Source: Pyrenopolyporus hunteri
Lineage: Eukaryota; Ascomycota; Sordariomycetes; Xylariales; Hypoxylaceae
Assembly (NCBI GenBank): GCA_902806595.1
Contig: CADCXC010000003.1
Location: 1,488,001-1,552,000 of the forward strand
Reading direction: 5' to 3'
DNA length: 64,000 bases
Part shown: piece by piece, positions 11,474 to 23,609 of the stretch
How the letters are laid out: every line of letters begins with the position of its first letter
How positions within the stretch are numbered: position 1 is the first letter of the stretch
Position numbers and translations under genes: made by a program
Notes under the pieces: model-generated
The model's database searches: none
The model's input: only the letters and a program-made list of their open reading frames with translations
What the model was told of the DNA's origin: nothing

Positions 11474-12352
11474 TCAAAAGAACCGCAACCAAATGAACAC
11501 CAGCACGATCAGCGCGAAGACGCCTATGGGCGCGTACTGCTTGACCAGCAGGTCCCAGTTGATCTTGACGGCGGCCTTCCTGTACTTGCGGCTGTCGTCC
11601 CTGAGGCGGGAGCTCATCTCGCCCATGCGCTCGAGGCTGTCGCCGCGGTAGAGCAGGTCCTCGATGTTCTTGGTCATGACCTTGGTGACGTCGCGCAGCT
11701 CGTCGTTGAGCCGGCCCAGGTTCTGCGTCGCGCGCGCGTCCGCGTACAGCGCCTTCGTCCGCCCGATGTACGTGTCGAACTCCATGAAGGCGTAGGGCCG
11801 GAGCGAGGGCGAGTGCAGCGAGGAGGAGGCGGAGGAGCCGTAGGTTTGCTGGAATTCGGAGGACAGGTCGGATAGGTACGTGAATGCGAGCTTGCGCGGG
11901 TACGACCGCTCGCTGATGCAGATGTAGACTACGTCCGAGGCGATCAGGTAGCTGGGAGGAAGGGGTTAGTTGAGCGTTGTGAAGTTGGGGTGGTTGTGCC
12001 GACGAGGGGGGGAGGGGCGGGGCGCGTACTGGATCGTGTAGTTCCCGCTCTCGATGCTGGCTTGCGGTTCGGCGTTGCGGTTTAGCCGGCGTAGTATGAT
12101 CTTCGTTTGCGACTTGACCTCGGCGAGGGAGGACTCTGTCTGTTGGCCACGGGGTTAGCTATCGATCGATCGTAGGATTCTCGCTTTCGAGGTGAAGAAG
12201 GGAGGCAGCGTACTTGTTCATCGTCGACGGACGCGCATAGCATCAGGCCTAGGTACGCCCCTAGCATTAGCCAACAACTTCGAGGAAAGACGCACACGCC
12301 CCAGATCGTACATACCGTCGCCCAGGCGGGCTATCTGCGTTGACCGGATCAT
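11474..12352 (-). CDS. sec22: Sec22 R-SNARE
   Basis: Exons are complement(12316-12352), (12214-12248), (12030-12139) and (11474-11951), giving 219 aa (the yeast protein is 214). Introns are 67, 74 and 78 nt. The order is an N-terminal longin domain (MIRSTQIARLGDG, then LMLCASVDDEQ, to about residue 125), an R-SNARE coiled coil (about 130-195) and a C-terminal membrane anchor (APIGVFALIVLVFIWLRFF). The zero-layer arginine lies in LLYRGDSLERM. Sec22 works on ER-Golgi vesicles in anterograde and retrograde fusion with Bos1/Bet1/Sed5 or Ufe1 complexes. The start matches the family N-terminus MI(K/R)ST. Confidence 0.95.
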
Positions 12353-12787
12353 CTTCGTAGATTTTGGGGTTTTGGAATATCTTCGCGCCCGGGACTACGA
12401 GCGTTCTTAAGTGTCGCGGTGGTCCGAGTAGACGGGTCGGTGTGATTTATAAAGATGTGGTAATGGCGCGCCTATACGAATAGGGCGTATAGGTTGGCTA
12501 GCGTACGTGTCTAAAAGACGAAAAAGGCCGGCAGATGCTCCTGTGATTAGCTAAATGAATAAACCAGAATGCCGTTGCTTCTTGCTCTTGTATAGTTGCC
12601 AATTGCTCTAGTTGTATTCGGTTCTTATGTATATCGATCCCGGGAGCTTGTCGGGGGAGTGGATGTTGTATTTATGGTATTAGGTCAGTAGAAGTTGGCT
12701 CCAATGTATTTCACCCTCCGGCTAGAAATAGCAATTAAACAAGAGTTGACAGTTGACAGTTGACGGTCGAAGAATTGAAAGTTACCC

Positions 12788-12909
12788 TGGCCCAAATGCC
12801 CGAAACCGCCAAACCGCCAAAACTCATGGTCTTATAGTCTGATTACACAGTAGGCCCGCACTATGCGCTATACTGTATTTTTTTTAGGTGCTAAGTCCAC
12901 TATAATTAT
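12788..12909 (+). repeat. Left terminal inverted repeat of the MITE-like element
   Basis: Pairs with 13243-13364 in inverted orientation. The long identical core includes TAGGCCCGCACTATGCGCTA. Both arms keep the same eight-base T/A run. Confidence 0.9.
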
Positions 12910-13242
12910 AGGGCACTCTAGGGCATTCAGCGCCTTGTTACACCAAACCAATTTGACCAATCATAATATCTTCTTATACTTCACTAATTTTAAAGTTTCC
13001 AGCGCTCTATAGCCACTAAATTATAGCGCACTTTCGTAGACTTTACGTACGCGAATAGTATACTAAGCGACAGCAACCTCAAGCGCTATAAGCGCTATAA
13101 ACAACGTTTCTATAGTAAGGCGAATGACCCTAAAGGCCCTGTAATTACAGTGGTCTTTATAGCAGAATACAGTGTGTATATACAGTAACTAGGAGATAGA
13201 GGCACTATATACGAGGATACTAAGTAGAGTGCTAAGTGTGCT

Positions 13243-13364
13243 GTAATTATAGCGGACTTAGCACCTAAAAAAAATACAGTATAGCGCATAGTGCGGGCCT
13301 ACTGTGTAATCAGACTATAAGACCATAAGTTTTGGCGGTTTGGCGGTTTGGGTCAAATGGCCCA
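13243..13364 (-). repeat. Right terminal inverted repeat of the MITE-like element
   Basis: Reverse complement of 12788-12909 apart from a few substitutions near the outer and inner ends. Confidence 0.9.
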
Positions 13365-14069
13365 CCGTCAAAGTCGGTAATGCAACGTCAGGGGATTGGC
13401 AAGGATGGGCACGGATTGGGCCATCAATAGTGGGTCTTCATGTACGTACCTATGTGAGGTAGCAGGTTTTGGGTGGCTTTGGCTTCTTATCGTCCTTATC
13501 GATAGGACCGTGCTAAAGATCGGACTAAAATAGCAGTGGTCCACCTATCACGCATGCCGATCTGCGATTATTTCCCTTTTAGGTCTGTACTTGTTTAATC
13601 TGCGTTCACTTACATCTTAGCTATCTACCTACCTATATCTACCAACTTCAATACCTAGCATTTACATGTACAAATATATACCAGCAAACAGAGCGTCGTG
13701 AACAGAGAAATACGGCATCTTGATACGTTGCTTAGTTAATTCCTTTGTCTAATCCCCTACGGCTAGCAAACTTCCAAAGCCGATATCTAGGCACTGCGAC
13801 TCTTCGATTAACTTGTACAACCATGAACCTGCAGCAGGTACAATAATAAATCCATGTGGACGCTTCCACGGTCGTTGTTTATACGTGCGTACATATTGAT
13901 ACATCACATCAACACATCCCACGCTTTCATGTCGTCTCCAGCCTCGCACAACTAAACATCCTATAAAACACACGAGAGCTCACCTCGGCATCGTCTTCAT
14001 CTTCTTCATCTTCTTCCCTGGAATATACCCTCTTCCCTTCACACCTTCTTGTACCAAGCCAACTTAGCT

Positions 14070-15432
14070 ATGCCTTCTCGAAAGAAAAACAACAGCACTG
14101 CGGCCACAAACGCATCTACGGCTGCCCTTCGAAGGTCGACGAGGAACTCCAAGAAACCTGCCCCCGTGCTGGTCGAATCATCTTCAGACGAACTTGCCCC
14201 GCAGAACCTGCCCGTTCGCAAGCATGATGCAAACCCTACGGAACCCGATAACCACAGCCAAGAGGAAATCGGAGATGTGATTACCGTCCGCACCACTCAC
14301 AACAGATCTTACTCAAGCAGTCGACCATCTACCCCAAATAGTAACGCGGCCAACCAGTCGAACCCGCAAAGATCTGCATCAACCACATCCAAGATGGAAG
14401 ATGTAAAGATGGTAGATGCTGGCGATGATGAAGCTGAATATGAGCTTGTTGCCGAGGGACCAGCTATGAAGAGGCTCAGGGCGGCAAGCAGTCGAAAAGG
14501 CCGATCCAAGTACGACAATCCCGAAGAGATGCTCACGAACCCCCGTTCTCCGCTAGTTACGGCTAAGCTTCGAGTAAGTAAACATTTCTACGATCTTTAT
14601 TACGATAAACTCTACGGTAAAATAAAAAATACAATTCTCTACTTATTCAACCTTTCCACCACTTCCCCAACATAACTCATTGCCCTATCGCTTACACCAC
14701 CACCAGGACATCCTCTGCAGCGACAAGGCCTGGGACATCCTCAGCGCCGAGGAGAAGCGGCGGGTGCTCGCCAAGTTCCCGGATGAACAGGAGGTGCTGC
14801 GCGCGGGGACGCCGGACGCGCGGCCTGATGTCGCCGCGCTCCGCAACAATAATAACTTCCGCCACGACGTCGCCCGGTACCAGGAGGACCTGGGTAAGGG
14901 CTGGCACGACCCCGAGTGGATCCTCCAGGCGCGTGCTGCCCACCGAAAGCGCCAGGTCGGCGCCTACAACGATTACCTCGCCGCGCGGTTCCGGGAGGTC
15001 TGGGGCGTGCCGATGCCAGGGCGGGAGGAAGGGGATGGGCAAAAGGCCCGGGGGATTCGGGAAGTTCGGGAATCTCAGGACGTTCAAGATGAGCAGAATG
15101 TGCAAAGTGAGCAAAATGTTCAGGGTGCGAAGAGTGGTGAAGAGAAGACTACGAAGGCGAAGGAACCCGAGCGAGAAGGTGATGGTATGAGCGACGTTGA
15201 GGTTCCGAAGGACGAAGGAATTCTAAAGGACGAAGAGGCTCTAAAAGACAAGGAGGGCCAGAATCCAGATGCCATGCAAGGGGTCGAGAATACTGCCCCG
15301 GAGGGCATAGCAGAGCAAGTGGGTGAGGAGATACGGAAGCAGGAAAACGATGTCGAGAAAGAAGCACAGGACCAGGACCAGGACCAGGAGCATCCACCTG
15401 ATACGATGATGACTCAAGATGAACCGCAGTAA
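14070..15432 (+). CDS. ASXH (Asx homology/DEUBAD-like) domain protein
   Basis: Exons are 14070-14573 and 14707-15432, giving 409 aa; the 133-nt intron has donor GTAAGT and acceptor ACCAG. The N-terminus (1-140) is basic and Ser/Thr/Asn-rich, probably disordered and nuclear. The ASXH domain covers about 150-270. It begins at LTNPRSPLVTAKLRDILCSD and continues AWDILSAEEKRRVLAKFPD; the splice site falls inside this conserved motif and joins it cleanly. After it come FRHDVARYQEDLGKGWHDPEW and a helical segment. The last 120 residues are acidic Glu/Gln/Lys-rich with imprecise repeats (KDE, QDQD). In animals ASXH domains activate the H2A deubiquitinase BAP1; fungal members are uncharacterised, so a chromatin role is inference. 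Confidence 0.88.
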
Positions 15433-16787
15433 TGGTCTCCTATGAAGACCATTTCGAACACTACGAATTACTGGGGATAAGCCTGTTTTGAACGGAAAGT
15501 TACTAACGATACCATGTGGCGTTCTTTGGCGGTGGAGGGTTCTTCTGTTTTAGACACTTTTTGCTTGTACACAGGCTAGCGACATATACTTATCGAGCAG
15601 TAAAATGGTACTATAGAAAATCCGCTCACGCCTTTTTTTTACCTCCTCTGCCTCTTATAATGTCTAATTCTCCCTATAGGACCGGGCCTTCCTACCCTTG
15701 AATGGATCTATCCCAATAGGAAGTGGGCTAAGGAAGTTTCTCCTGAATAGCTGACTAGGTGTTGATAGGGGTAGTCCGTATGAAGCAAGTCTAAATCAAC
15801 AGGACTGACATACTACAACCATATTATCCCATTGCGCGTATAGGTTATAAGTCCAACTCCCACGCTGCTTCGTCTTCCTCATAGCCTCACTTCACATCGT
15901 ATCACATCACATCGCTTTAAGCCATCACTCAGCCTACCTACCTAGGTAATATACCCGAAACACATAGAAATAGCTAAGGAAGCCCTATCCGTATTCAATA
16001 CCAAATACAAATCACCGGCACTCCTACCAAATCATTCGTCCCGTCCAACATTACCGGTAGGTACCTGGGTAAGACAGACACGAAGCCTCAGCAACGGTCC
16101 GAGACACGGGGGTGAGCAACCCCAAGAGGGGAGATTCCACCCACGCCCCAGTGTCATCGCTTGGGAACCACGAACCAGACACCTCATACCCGAAAACACA
16201 GGTCGCGCTTACACGAAAACGCCGCCAACCCACGGATACCAGCAGCTGTGGAACCCGGCGAGCGCGGCATGGGTGCGACTAGGACACAGATAGATACCTC
16301 TTGTGTGGTAGGTAGCTCGGGCGCCTTGTATTTTGGGATAGACCGGGTGGGTAGGTAGGTAGGTAGGTAAACAAGCGAGTAAGCGAGCCAGCTGGCTGGA
16401 TGGCAACATTACATACTTCCTAGGTACACATTATACGTCACGTAGTACTCAGATCACAGACATTCTACACGATGAAAGGTTGAGGTGTGTCGATTATACG
16501 TAGCTGTTGCCAGATCTCATTCATGATCAATTCTTCATTCCTCACTTCTTTGCTTTGCTTTCTTCACTTTCTCTCTTCTATTTCCTCCCCATCTTCTACA
16601 GATTTATTTTTCGTCCATATAATCGACGTCAGCATCAACGATAGCATCAATATCGCTTGGCATGCATTCCCCATCCTCGTGCCACCCACGCTGTCTCTGT
16701 CTCTTTCTTTCTCTGTGCTATATCATCTCTCGTACTAACACAGTCCCTAGCACTTAGCTCTCGGTTGACTCCGCTCTCTAATTTACT
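15433..16787. other. Intergenic between convergent genes
   Basis: Contains a GTAGGTAG tandem tract (16347-16368) next to AAGCGAG/AGCGAGC repeats, and CT-rich sequence at 16520-16730. Open frames here are short and unrecognised. Confidence 0.5.
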
Positions 16788-19700
16788 CTACCCCTCTACC
16801 CTATCCCTCACACTAACAAAGCACGGCCTTCGGGAGTGCCATATACGCCTCTCCTTCGCGCCCAGCACAGCATCCATCATGATCTCCGTATCGGACCTCT
16901 CCCGCCGAGCCGGGACCGCGTTCGTATCTGCCTCCGTATCCGTAGCAGCAGCCTCCTTCGCAGGCGCGGACGCAGGCGGAGTCCAAAGCTGCGTCTCCTC
17001 AACCGAAGCCGAGATCTCGAACTCGCCACGACACAGCGCCGTCGCGCCAACCAGGACCTCAGTGCTCGACCTGGCCTCAATCAGGGGTAGGGCCTGCTGG
17101 AGCGTGCCGTTCCACGCGAACTTGCGGGTGAAGTCAAGCGCGACGTTGAGGGGGCGGTGACGCAGCGAGGGCATGAGGCGGAGGGTCGGGTAGATCGGTT
17201 CGTTCATCCTGTTCGTGACGACGACTCTGACCTGTGTGAATTCGTCCGTGAAGACTACATTGTCGCCCCCACTCTCCGAGGCGGGGTTCCCTTCAGCGTC
17301 CTCGATCGAGATGTCGATGCCGATCTCGTCGATCTTGATGGCCTCGACCATCCGCGGCGTAAGCCGGATGCCCCGGAGCTCGATGCTGCCCTCCCTAGCG
17401 GGTCCGGAGAGCGTCTTCCAGGTGCCCGAGAGCTTCTCGAGGACCTTCTCTCGGTACCAGAACGCTTCCCGGTTGCCGCGTTCTGTTTCCGGTGTGATCT
17501 TGCTGGTACTTACGACGAATTGTCGTTGCCGGGAGGGGTTCAGCGCTGGTATTGATGCGTGCGGATCTTCTATATACACTCTCGGAACCGGAAAGACGAC
17601 GCGGTTCGTATTCCCCGGTAGGATATGCTCCTTGATCATGATACCGCTTTCCGCCTCGAGGCAGACCTCCATATCGCTTGGCCAGGCGTTTCGGAGATCC
17701 AGCAATAGCAGGCAGTATTCCTCGTCGGATAGCGAGGACTCTGCTCCAGCTTCTTCAGCACCCACGCGAGTCCAGATAGGTTTGGGTACGCCACCTTTAA
17801 TAGGCAAAACGTCCATCCTTGCAAGCTCTACACTAGCATTGACTGTTATCGTCAAATCGAGACAGACTTGGCGGGTATAGAACTGCTCGGTAATCTCAGC
17901 CTGAGGTACACCAAGGTATGCGTAGTCGACTTGAATCGTGCCACTGGTTAGACCAGGCTTTCCAAGAATCTCAAAATCGAATGTGGCTGTAGCTCCTGGC
18001 GCTATATATCTCTTGGAGTCGTCAATCTTGCGTAATCTCAGAGCTTGTTTTCTTGCAAGTATGAGTTCATATTCGTATAATTCCGCAGGCGTCGCATCTC
18101 TATTCGTTAAGGCTGTCTGTAGAGGGCCTTGCGTTGAATCCTGGAACGAGAAGAGCAGTAGATCGGCTGGCGTAGATGGCGAAAGGTTTTGAAGCGTCAC
18201 AGAGAAGACCTGGCGCTCCCCTTCCAGAATCATCACTGAGGACTGTAGGAGGGATGAAGACTTTATGATAACAACAGGCTGGGCTGAAATAGCACTTAAT
18301 CCAATGCTATCAGGCTTTAAAGGAGGTCCAAAGAAGGGTAATTTCTTATTCTGCTCCAACGCGGCCAACCCTATTCCTTTTACCTTCGTTTCCGTATCCG
18401 GAGCCCACGGCTGGGGGAAGATGGGGAATCTTCTTTCGCGGCATCCACGGACCTTCACGACGGCCCCGGTTATCCTTAAGGGGCCGGCGGTTTTGGGTGT
18501 TCCGGAGAGCTTTAGGATCTGTGTTCGATATGGTCCTATTACCGTGCTCGTCGACGAGGACTCGAAATCGGCCCCTTCTGCATCTAACTTAATGCTTTCA
18601 ATATCTACGTCCACTTCGTACGGATTTTGAAGCGTAACCCTGAAAGTAGCCGCTTCTCCCGCGACGAGCGTCCTCTCCACCGCCGCCTTCTCAGGCGTTC
18701 TTATAAATGGGTTGTAAATAAAGGGGTTAACATCTTGCGAAGTGCGCGTTGTCGTTACACCCGGCAAGACGTTCTTAGAGTGTGGTATAGGTGTCCGGGT
18801 CGGTGGTAAAGGATCCATCGTTATCCCCCGAACAAGAAATTCGTCCCAGTACTCTGCAGACAAGTCCCCTAGGCCTAACCTTTGGGATAGGCCAGACGTC
18901 TTTGAGATGTTATTCGTTAGCCTAACCTGCTCATCCCTCGAAATTATGGGAGCTGCATCTTCCCGACGCGGCCCCGGCGCAACTCCGCTTCCGGCAGTGC
19001 GCAATAGGTCGCTTGAGAACCTCAATACTCCGTTGAAGTCTGGTAAAGCTTCAGAAAAATTGATACAAGCCCTAAGAATATTGAGCTTGACGTTTTTAAA
19101 TCCGAACTGCCTAGTCGCAGATTGACTCTGAATTCTCGAGATAACTTCGTCGTCCGTATCGCCCGCTCGACGCAATTCGTTGGAAAGTCCACGAGCGACA
19201 TCAAAGCCGACCACTCCATACGTTTTACATAGAGTTCCGAGGAACACGTCGATACCATGTTCTATATCGCCCTCGCCCAGCTCAAGCCCCCCCGCGCCGC
19301 TACCGTGGCCGTTGGCAGCGCTGAGAGCTACTAGACCGGCTGCTGGATGAATACCAACTTCAGCAGCGCCTCGCGTTCTTGCTTCGACTAATCCTCCGAT
19401 TAATACCGACACTAACTCTCGCACAACCATGGCCTTCTTTCTTTGAAATCCCAACAAACCAAGGGTAGTGGCAATTCCGCTGAGAATGATCGAACGATCT
19501 ACGATCGTAAGCAATTCGGGCGCGGACAATGGGAACGCCTTAAACAATAAAGACGTAATTTGGGCACGAGACGGTGAGATAACGAGGCGGGGTGACGTGG
19601 TGAGGGTCTTCGTTGGTAATTCGCCGAGGACGATTTTTTCCAACGAACTTTTAATCAGCTTGCCCTCGCACAAATGAAGTGCCGTTAGTAAGCTGCAAAA

Positions 19701-21221
19701 CCGGATAATAGATTCCGAGAGTGGCAATGGCGGTAACTGCTCTCCTGATATCCTCGTATATAGTCCTACTATTCTCTCCAGCAGATCTGGAAGGATGTTC
19801 TGAAAATTCCGCAGGTGTTTCGGTTGGTCAGAATACCCTTCCTCGGCGTCCGGTCCTTTGGATATGCTGCTAATAGACTTCTCATTCGGAGGTAAGCAAA
19901 CCGTGGGGACTTGAAATTCAATACCAATCCAACCAAGTAAAAGTAGGCAGATTGTAATAAGTTCAAGTGCCTTGCCGTGCCACAGGTGGTCGTTGATAGA
20001 TTTCGCCATTGTTGCGCCCTCTATCAGCTCCTTTAATGCATCCGTCCACCGGCCGGCTTGAAGATATAAGGACCCCACTAAGATCGTTACTCGCCCGCGA
20101 CCTTTGTTCCTCCACCTTTCGTTTAAACTACCAGACCCGAAACCTTGCACTGAGACCTTGTCTTGACTTGGTTTTGTGCCTCCGGCAGAACCCGGTCGAG
20201 ACGGTTCTGGGCTCGGAGCATCGACGATGCTTCCATTTGCGCTCGCAATATCGTCGAATGTGGTCGGTGGGTTGGATAAGCCGCTCCGGACAGGAGTGGT
20301 AGGTCGCGCCGAGGGAGTCGAACCGCCAGATCCAAAGGGAAGAGACTTGAAGGGCACCGGCATCGACATCCGAGCCTGGCTCCTATCCGGGGCGCCGCTA
20401 GTCGAAACGGACCTCGTGACAGTAGATACAGCATATTGCGAATTCCGCCGTGCTGCGGGGTTCGCGTCATCCGAAGTCCAAGAACTCCCGTTAAGTCCGG
20501 GCCTCATAGGAGCTTGACCCGGAGAATCTATAGCTGTCATACCCTCGAAAGACTTGGCCAGAGTCGTCATCTCCGCTAGCAACAAGGAAGATATATCGCA
20601 CATGATGGTTTTAACGGTAGTCCTCTTTGAGTTTTCCACTGGCGGGACGGTCATTATTTCGGGGATAGGAACCGTGCTATCGGATTGCGGCGCATAATCG
20701 AAGATGAGTATATGATGTGTGAGGATTTTCGGATATGCGTCCCTCAGCCCCTCAAGCTCCTGATATAAAATTCTAATATTCCTCTCCGCCATTGTCGGCG
20801 CATAGCCGTTGGCAGACTGCCTCTTGCTAAATGCCACATTTTCAAGCTCCTGGCCGTCGGCGATGGCTATGAGGACGAGCGGTTCGCGAAATAACTCGAA
20901 GGGGGCGAGAGCGAGGTGGGACGGAGGTGGTATGTAAGTGACTAGGTCGTAGAAGATGGCGCCGTGGGGGAAGGCGAGAGGGGAGAACATATCTAAAGGA
21001 GGATGGTGTTAGCCTTGCGATCCTACTTAAACCTTAGTACGGCAACATAACTTACTCCGATTGGGCCGCCCATCGGGGCTGATGTCGCGAAGGTAGATGA
21101 CATGTTCCTCGTTTAGTCTCTGGACGAAAGAGGTGAATCTGTCCCGCTTGATCTGACCGACAGGTAAGATTAACGCCCGTACCCTCGCCGGGGCGATGGG
21201 TAACATAGAGTCCAGGCTCAT
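16788..21221 (-). CDS. trs120: TRAPPII subunit Trs120 (TRAPPC9 homologue)
   Basis: Exons are complement(21056-21221) and complement(16788-20992), giving 1456 aa. The 63-nt intron (donor GTAAGT, acceptor TTTAG) joins DGRPNR to NMFSPLAFPHG, a conserved junction region. Trs120 is a scaffold subunit of TRAPPII, the exchange factor for Ypt31/32 (Rab11) at the late Golgi; in Aspergillus the homologue is HypA. The N-terminal third (about 1-170) is the Trs120 domain, followed by a Ser/Pro-rich linker (about 190-330), helical repeats (about 335-740), and beta-rich Ig-like segments to the end (for example VERTLVAGEAATFRVTLQNP and VFSVTLQNLSPSTPADLLLF). The first ATG matches the family start MSLD...PIAPARVRALILP. 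GC content is highest near the C-terminal end. Confidence 0.95.
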
Positions 21222-22384
21222 CCTAGCATCTGCCTCGACTTTACACTGGCATGACAGAACAACCGCATCCCTAACGAGCCGGGGGCGATAGGCGTCGAAG
21301 AGTGTCGCGTTCCGTTCGAACCTATGCGCAACTCGAATGGGTCGCAAACGTCGTGTAATATTAAGCTATTAGCATTTGTTCGGCCTCGAGATATGCATCC
21401 GTAAGTTTGCAACCGAGGCCCAAGCTTAAGTTGCGCGTGCAAGCCGAAGATAATACGTTTAGGTGTATCGTTTCTCTAAAGAGGAATGTTGGAATGACGA
21501 TGGAAAGCCCAAGGTCGAGCTCCTGAGCCTCGTGCGCCGCTGGACGGGTTCGGCCAATGAGAGCGCGGGAAAGAAGGCAGGGATAACCCCGAAAGAGAAG
21601 GTTATGTCACGCCGAATCCCTGCACAACTCACTCGAGTATACAAGACAATATAGCCAGACAATACAGTTACCTTTAACGTTCTAAGATATAATCAGGTAC
21701 CTTATTCAATCTTGAAATTAATTGAAGTACCCTTTTCCACCGAATTCTGAAGCTTTATTTCTTCCACTCTCGTAGAACGAAATGCCAATTATGTTTATGA
21801 GAGGGGAGAATGGGGAAGGATGGAGGGAATTGGGTACGCTAGGTACCTAACCTATATAAAATTCAAGCTTGGTCCGGCCCTTTAAATGGATTTAAAACAA
21901 GTATTTTCAGAAATGACAATTAGATGTATTTCTAAATGACATTCTTTAGGAAATGATCCCCTGTTATACTTGCGCGTATTCACTTCTTTCGTATTGTTTT
22001 CCCAATCGCATAGCTGTGTAACCGCCTGCCTGCCTATAGGTGTAGTACCTGTAGGTACCTACGATAACGAGAGCAGGTATACTTTTTAGGGGTACCAATC
22101 CGGATTAGTTCACTAATATGTACAATACGTATGCGGTGTCGGATACCTGCAGCTCTCTTAAGGATCCGGTTTACATGTATACCTTAATATAAAACGCCCA
22201 CACCTAATCCCAAAGCCTTTATATTGTTAGAAGAGATATTTGTACATATAGCCCCAAGTGTATAGTATCAGTCACAATGGTATATAGACATCGTTCCAAT
22301 GCGACTCTTTTCTTCGTAGAAAATAGCAGGCGTGATGCAATCCCGCTCGCCCGCTCATCCCGGGCGATTCGTCCGGTGGCAGTA
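21222..22384. other. Intergenic
   Basis: Trs120 promoter and 3' flank of the SDR-fold gene. GGTACCTA-type motifs occur at 21840-21852 and 22047-22062. The plus-strand frame at 21463-21654 and its antisense partner are unrecognised. Confidence 0.45.
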
Positions 22385-23609
22385 TCAACCCGACGTAACG
22401 CTCGACGGACCTCCGGACTCTTCAGCTTTCCCTTCGGCTTTTGCCTTGCCCTGCGTAGCTTCGTTCTTGAGTTCCGAGTCGAAAATATCAACCGCAACGC
22501 TTGCTTCGACAAAGTCTTCCAGCTCCTCGGTCACCGTCTTTAATTTCTCCTTCACGGCTTCGGCTCCCTCGAACCCTACGATGTGGCGCGCCGGCGGATT
22601 CTCGTGTCCACCGATAGCAGTAAGAGCGTATACCGTCTCACCTACGAGACGATCCATCGCAGACGGAGGGAGTTTGGGGTATCTGTGGATGATTTCCGTT
22701 TCCGAAGGCTCGAGGGCGGTCTCGGGATTTAGATTAAGCACGTTAGTGAGCATATCCCTGACGCTCGGCGCCGGATTATTCTCGCTATCGTAATACGGCA
22801 ACGACGGGGCGAAGACAATCTTGTTAGTCAAAGATTGGATCTCCTTATGCGGTTGTACTATCGTTACTTTTATGTTAAAAGGCGCGACCTCGTAAGCTAG
22901 CGAATCGCAAAATCCCTCAAGCGCCCACGTTGCCGCGGTGTATATGGGCATTCCAGGCGTGCCTATGTGCCCGCCAAGGCTAGTAAGAATCATGATGTGA
23001 CCGGTATGCTGCGAGCGAAATGTCGGGAGCGAGGCCTTGATGAAATTGACCTGGGAGAAGAAGATGGTCTCGAATTGATCGCGCACGAGGTTCTGTGTCG
23101 CCGGTGACGTGGAGAGCTCCTCCACGGTTCCGACAATGGCTGTCCGGAAGAATCATCTTGTAAGAACTCCGTTTTATCCCGCGAAGGTGTATGCGTGCGT
23201 GCAGGTAGGTAGATCGCGCATAAGAAAGAGCTTGCATACCTTCAGAGGTGCAACATAACAGGATGTCTATGCGGCCAAACACATGCTTAGCTTCCGCCAC
23301 AGCGGCACTGCATTGACCCATAACGCGGCCATCGCAACGTATGCTCCGAATGCGATCTTTCCAACCCTCTCTATCTTTGCGATTGCTCTTGCATTCATTG
23401 ACTAACTCGCGAAACTCGGCGCTACGATCGTCATGCTCGATTTCGTGCGGCGGCAGGCAGGCGACGACGTAATCGCCGTGGGTCAGCAATTGACGTATCA
23501 ATCGGACGGCCAGAGGGGTCAAGGACGAGGTTAGGAACCATGTTCGCGGGGAATTGTGTGTGGCTACAGCAGGATTCATTAGTCGGGATTCCGGCAACGA
23601 AGCGAGCAT
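22385..23609 (-). CDS. Short-chain dehydrogenase-fold protein with degenerate catalytic and cofactor motifs
   Basis: Exons are complement(23240-23609) and complement(22385-23139), giving 374 aa; the 100-nt intron has donor GTATGC and acceptor GGACAG. The Rossmann order is recognisable: TWFLTSSLTPLAVRLIRQLL (about 23-42), GRIDILLCC (about 111-119), HIMILTSLGGHIGTPGMPIY (about 171-190) and NIKVTIVQP. The catalytic serine position (S177) and Tyr190 keep the usual 13-residue spacing. However, the YxxxK lysine is Thr194 (YTAATWALEG, codon ACG), and the TGxxxGxG dinucleotide loop reads TSSLTPLA. About 120 C-terminal residues lie beyond the core, ending in a Glu/Lys/Gly-rich tail. The protein may bind a ligand or partner instead of catalysing redox chemistry; that is inference. 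A second possible start is MNPAVATHN at 23579. Confidence 0.85.

Larger units (their letters stand above)
12788..13364. mobile_element. Non-autonomous inverted-repeat element (MITE-like)
   Basis: Two arms of about 120 bp are near-perfect inverted copies. The left arm (12788-12909) reads through CCGCCAAACCGCCAAAACT, CTTATAGTCTGATTACACAG and CACTATGCGCTATACTGTA, then an eight-T run and AGGTGCTAAGTCC. The right arm (13243-13364) carries the reverse complement with only scattered differences. The middle (about 330 bp) has no open frame and is rich in small CTATAAGCGC-type palindromes. The outermost 20 bases of each arm match imperfectly. A GTTGAC heptad repeats just outside the left arm (12743-12765), and a GACGGT copy sits by both ends. 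No clear target-site duplication could be fixed. Structure fits a MITE; the parent superfamily is unknown. Confidence 0.85.
12353..14069. other. Divergent intergenic region carrying an inverted-repeat element
   Basis: Lies between sec22 (minus) and the ASXH-domain gene (plus), so it contains both promoters. About 580 bp of it is the element annotated at 12788-13364. No coding region is supported; the 13749-13973 minus frame is short and unrecognised. Confidence 0.5.

Noticed and set aside
16657..17880. Plus-strand frames opposite the C-terminal part of Trs120
   Set aside because: Antisense to conserved Trs120 sequence, with no domain.
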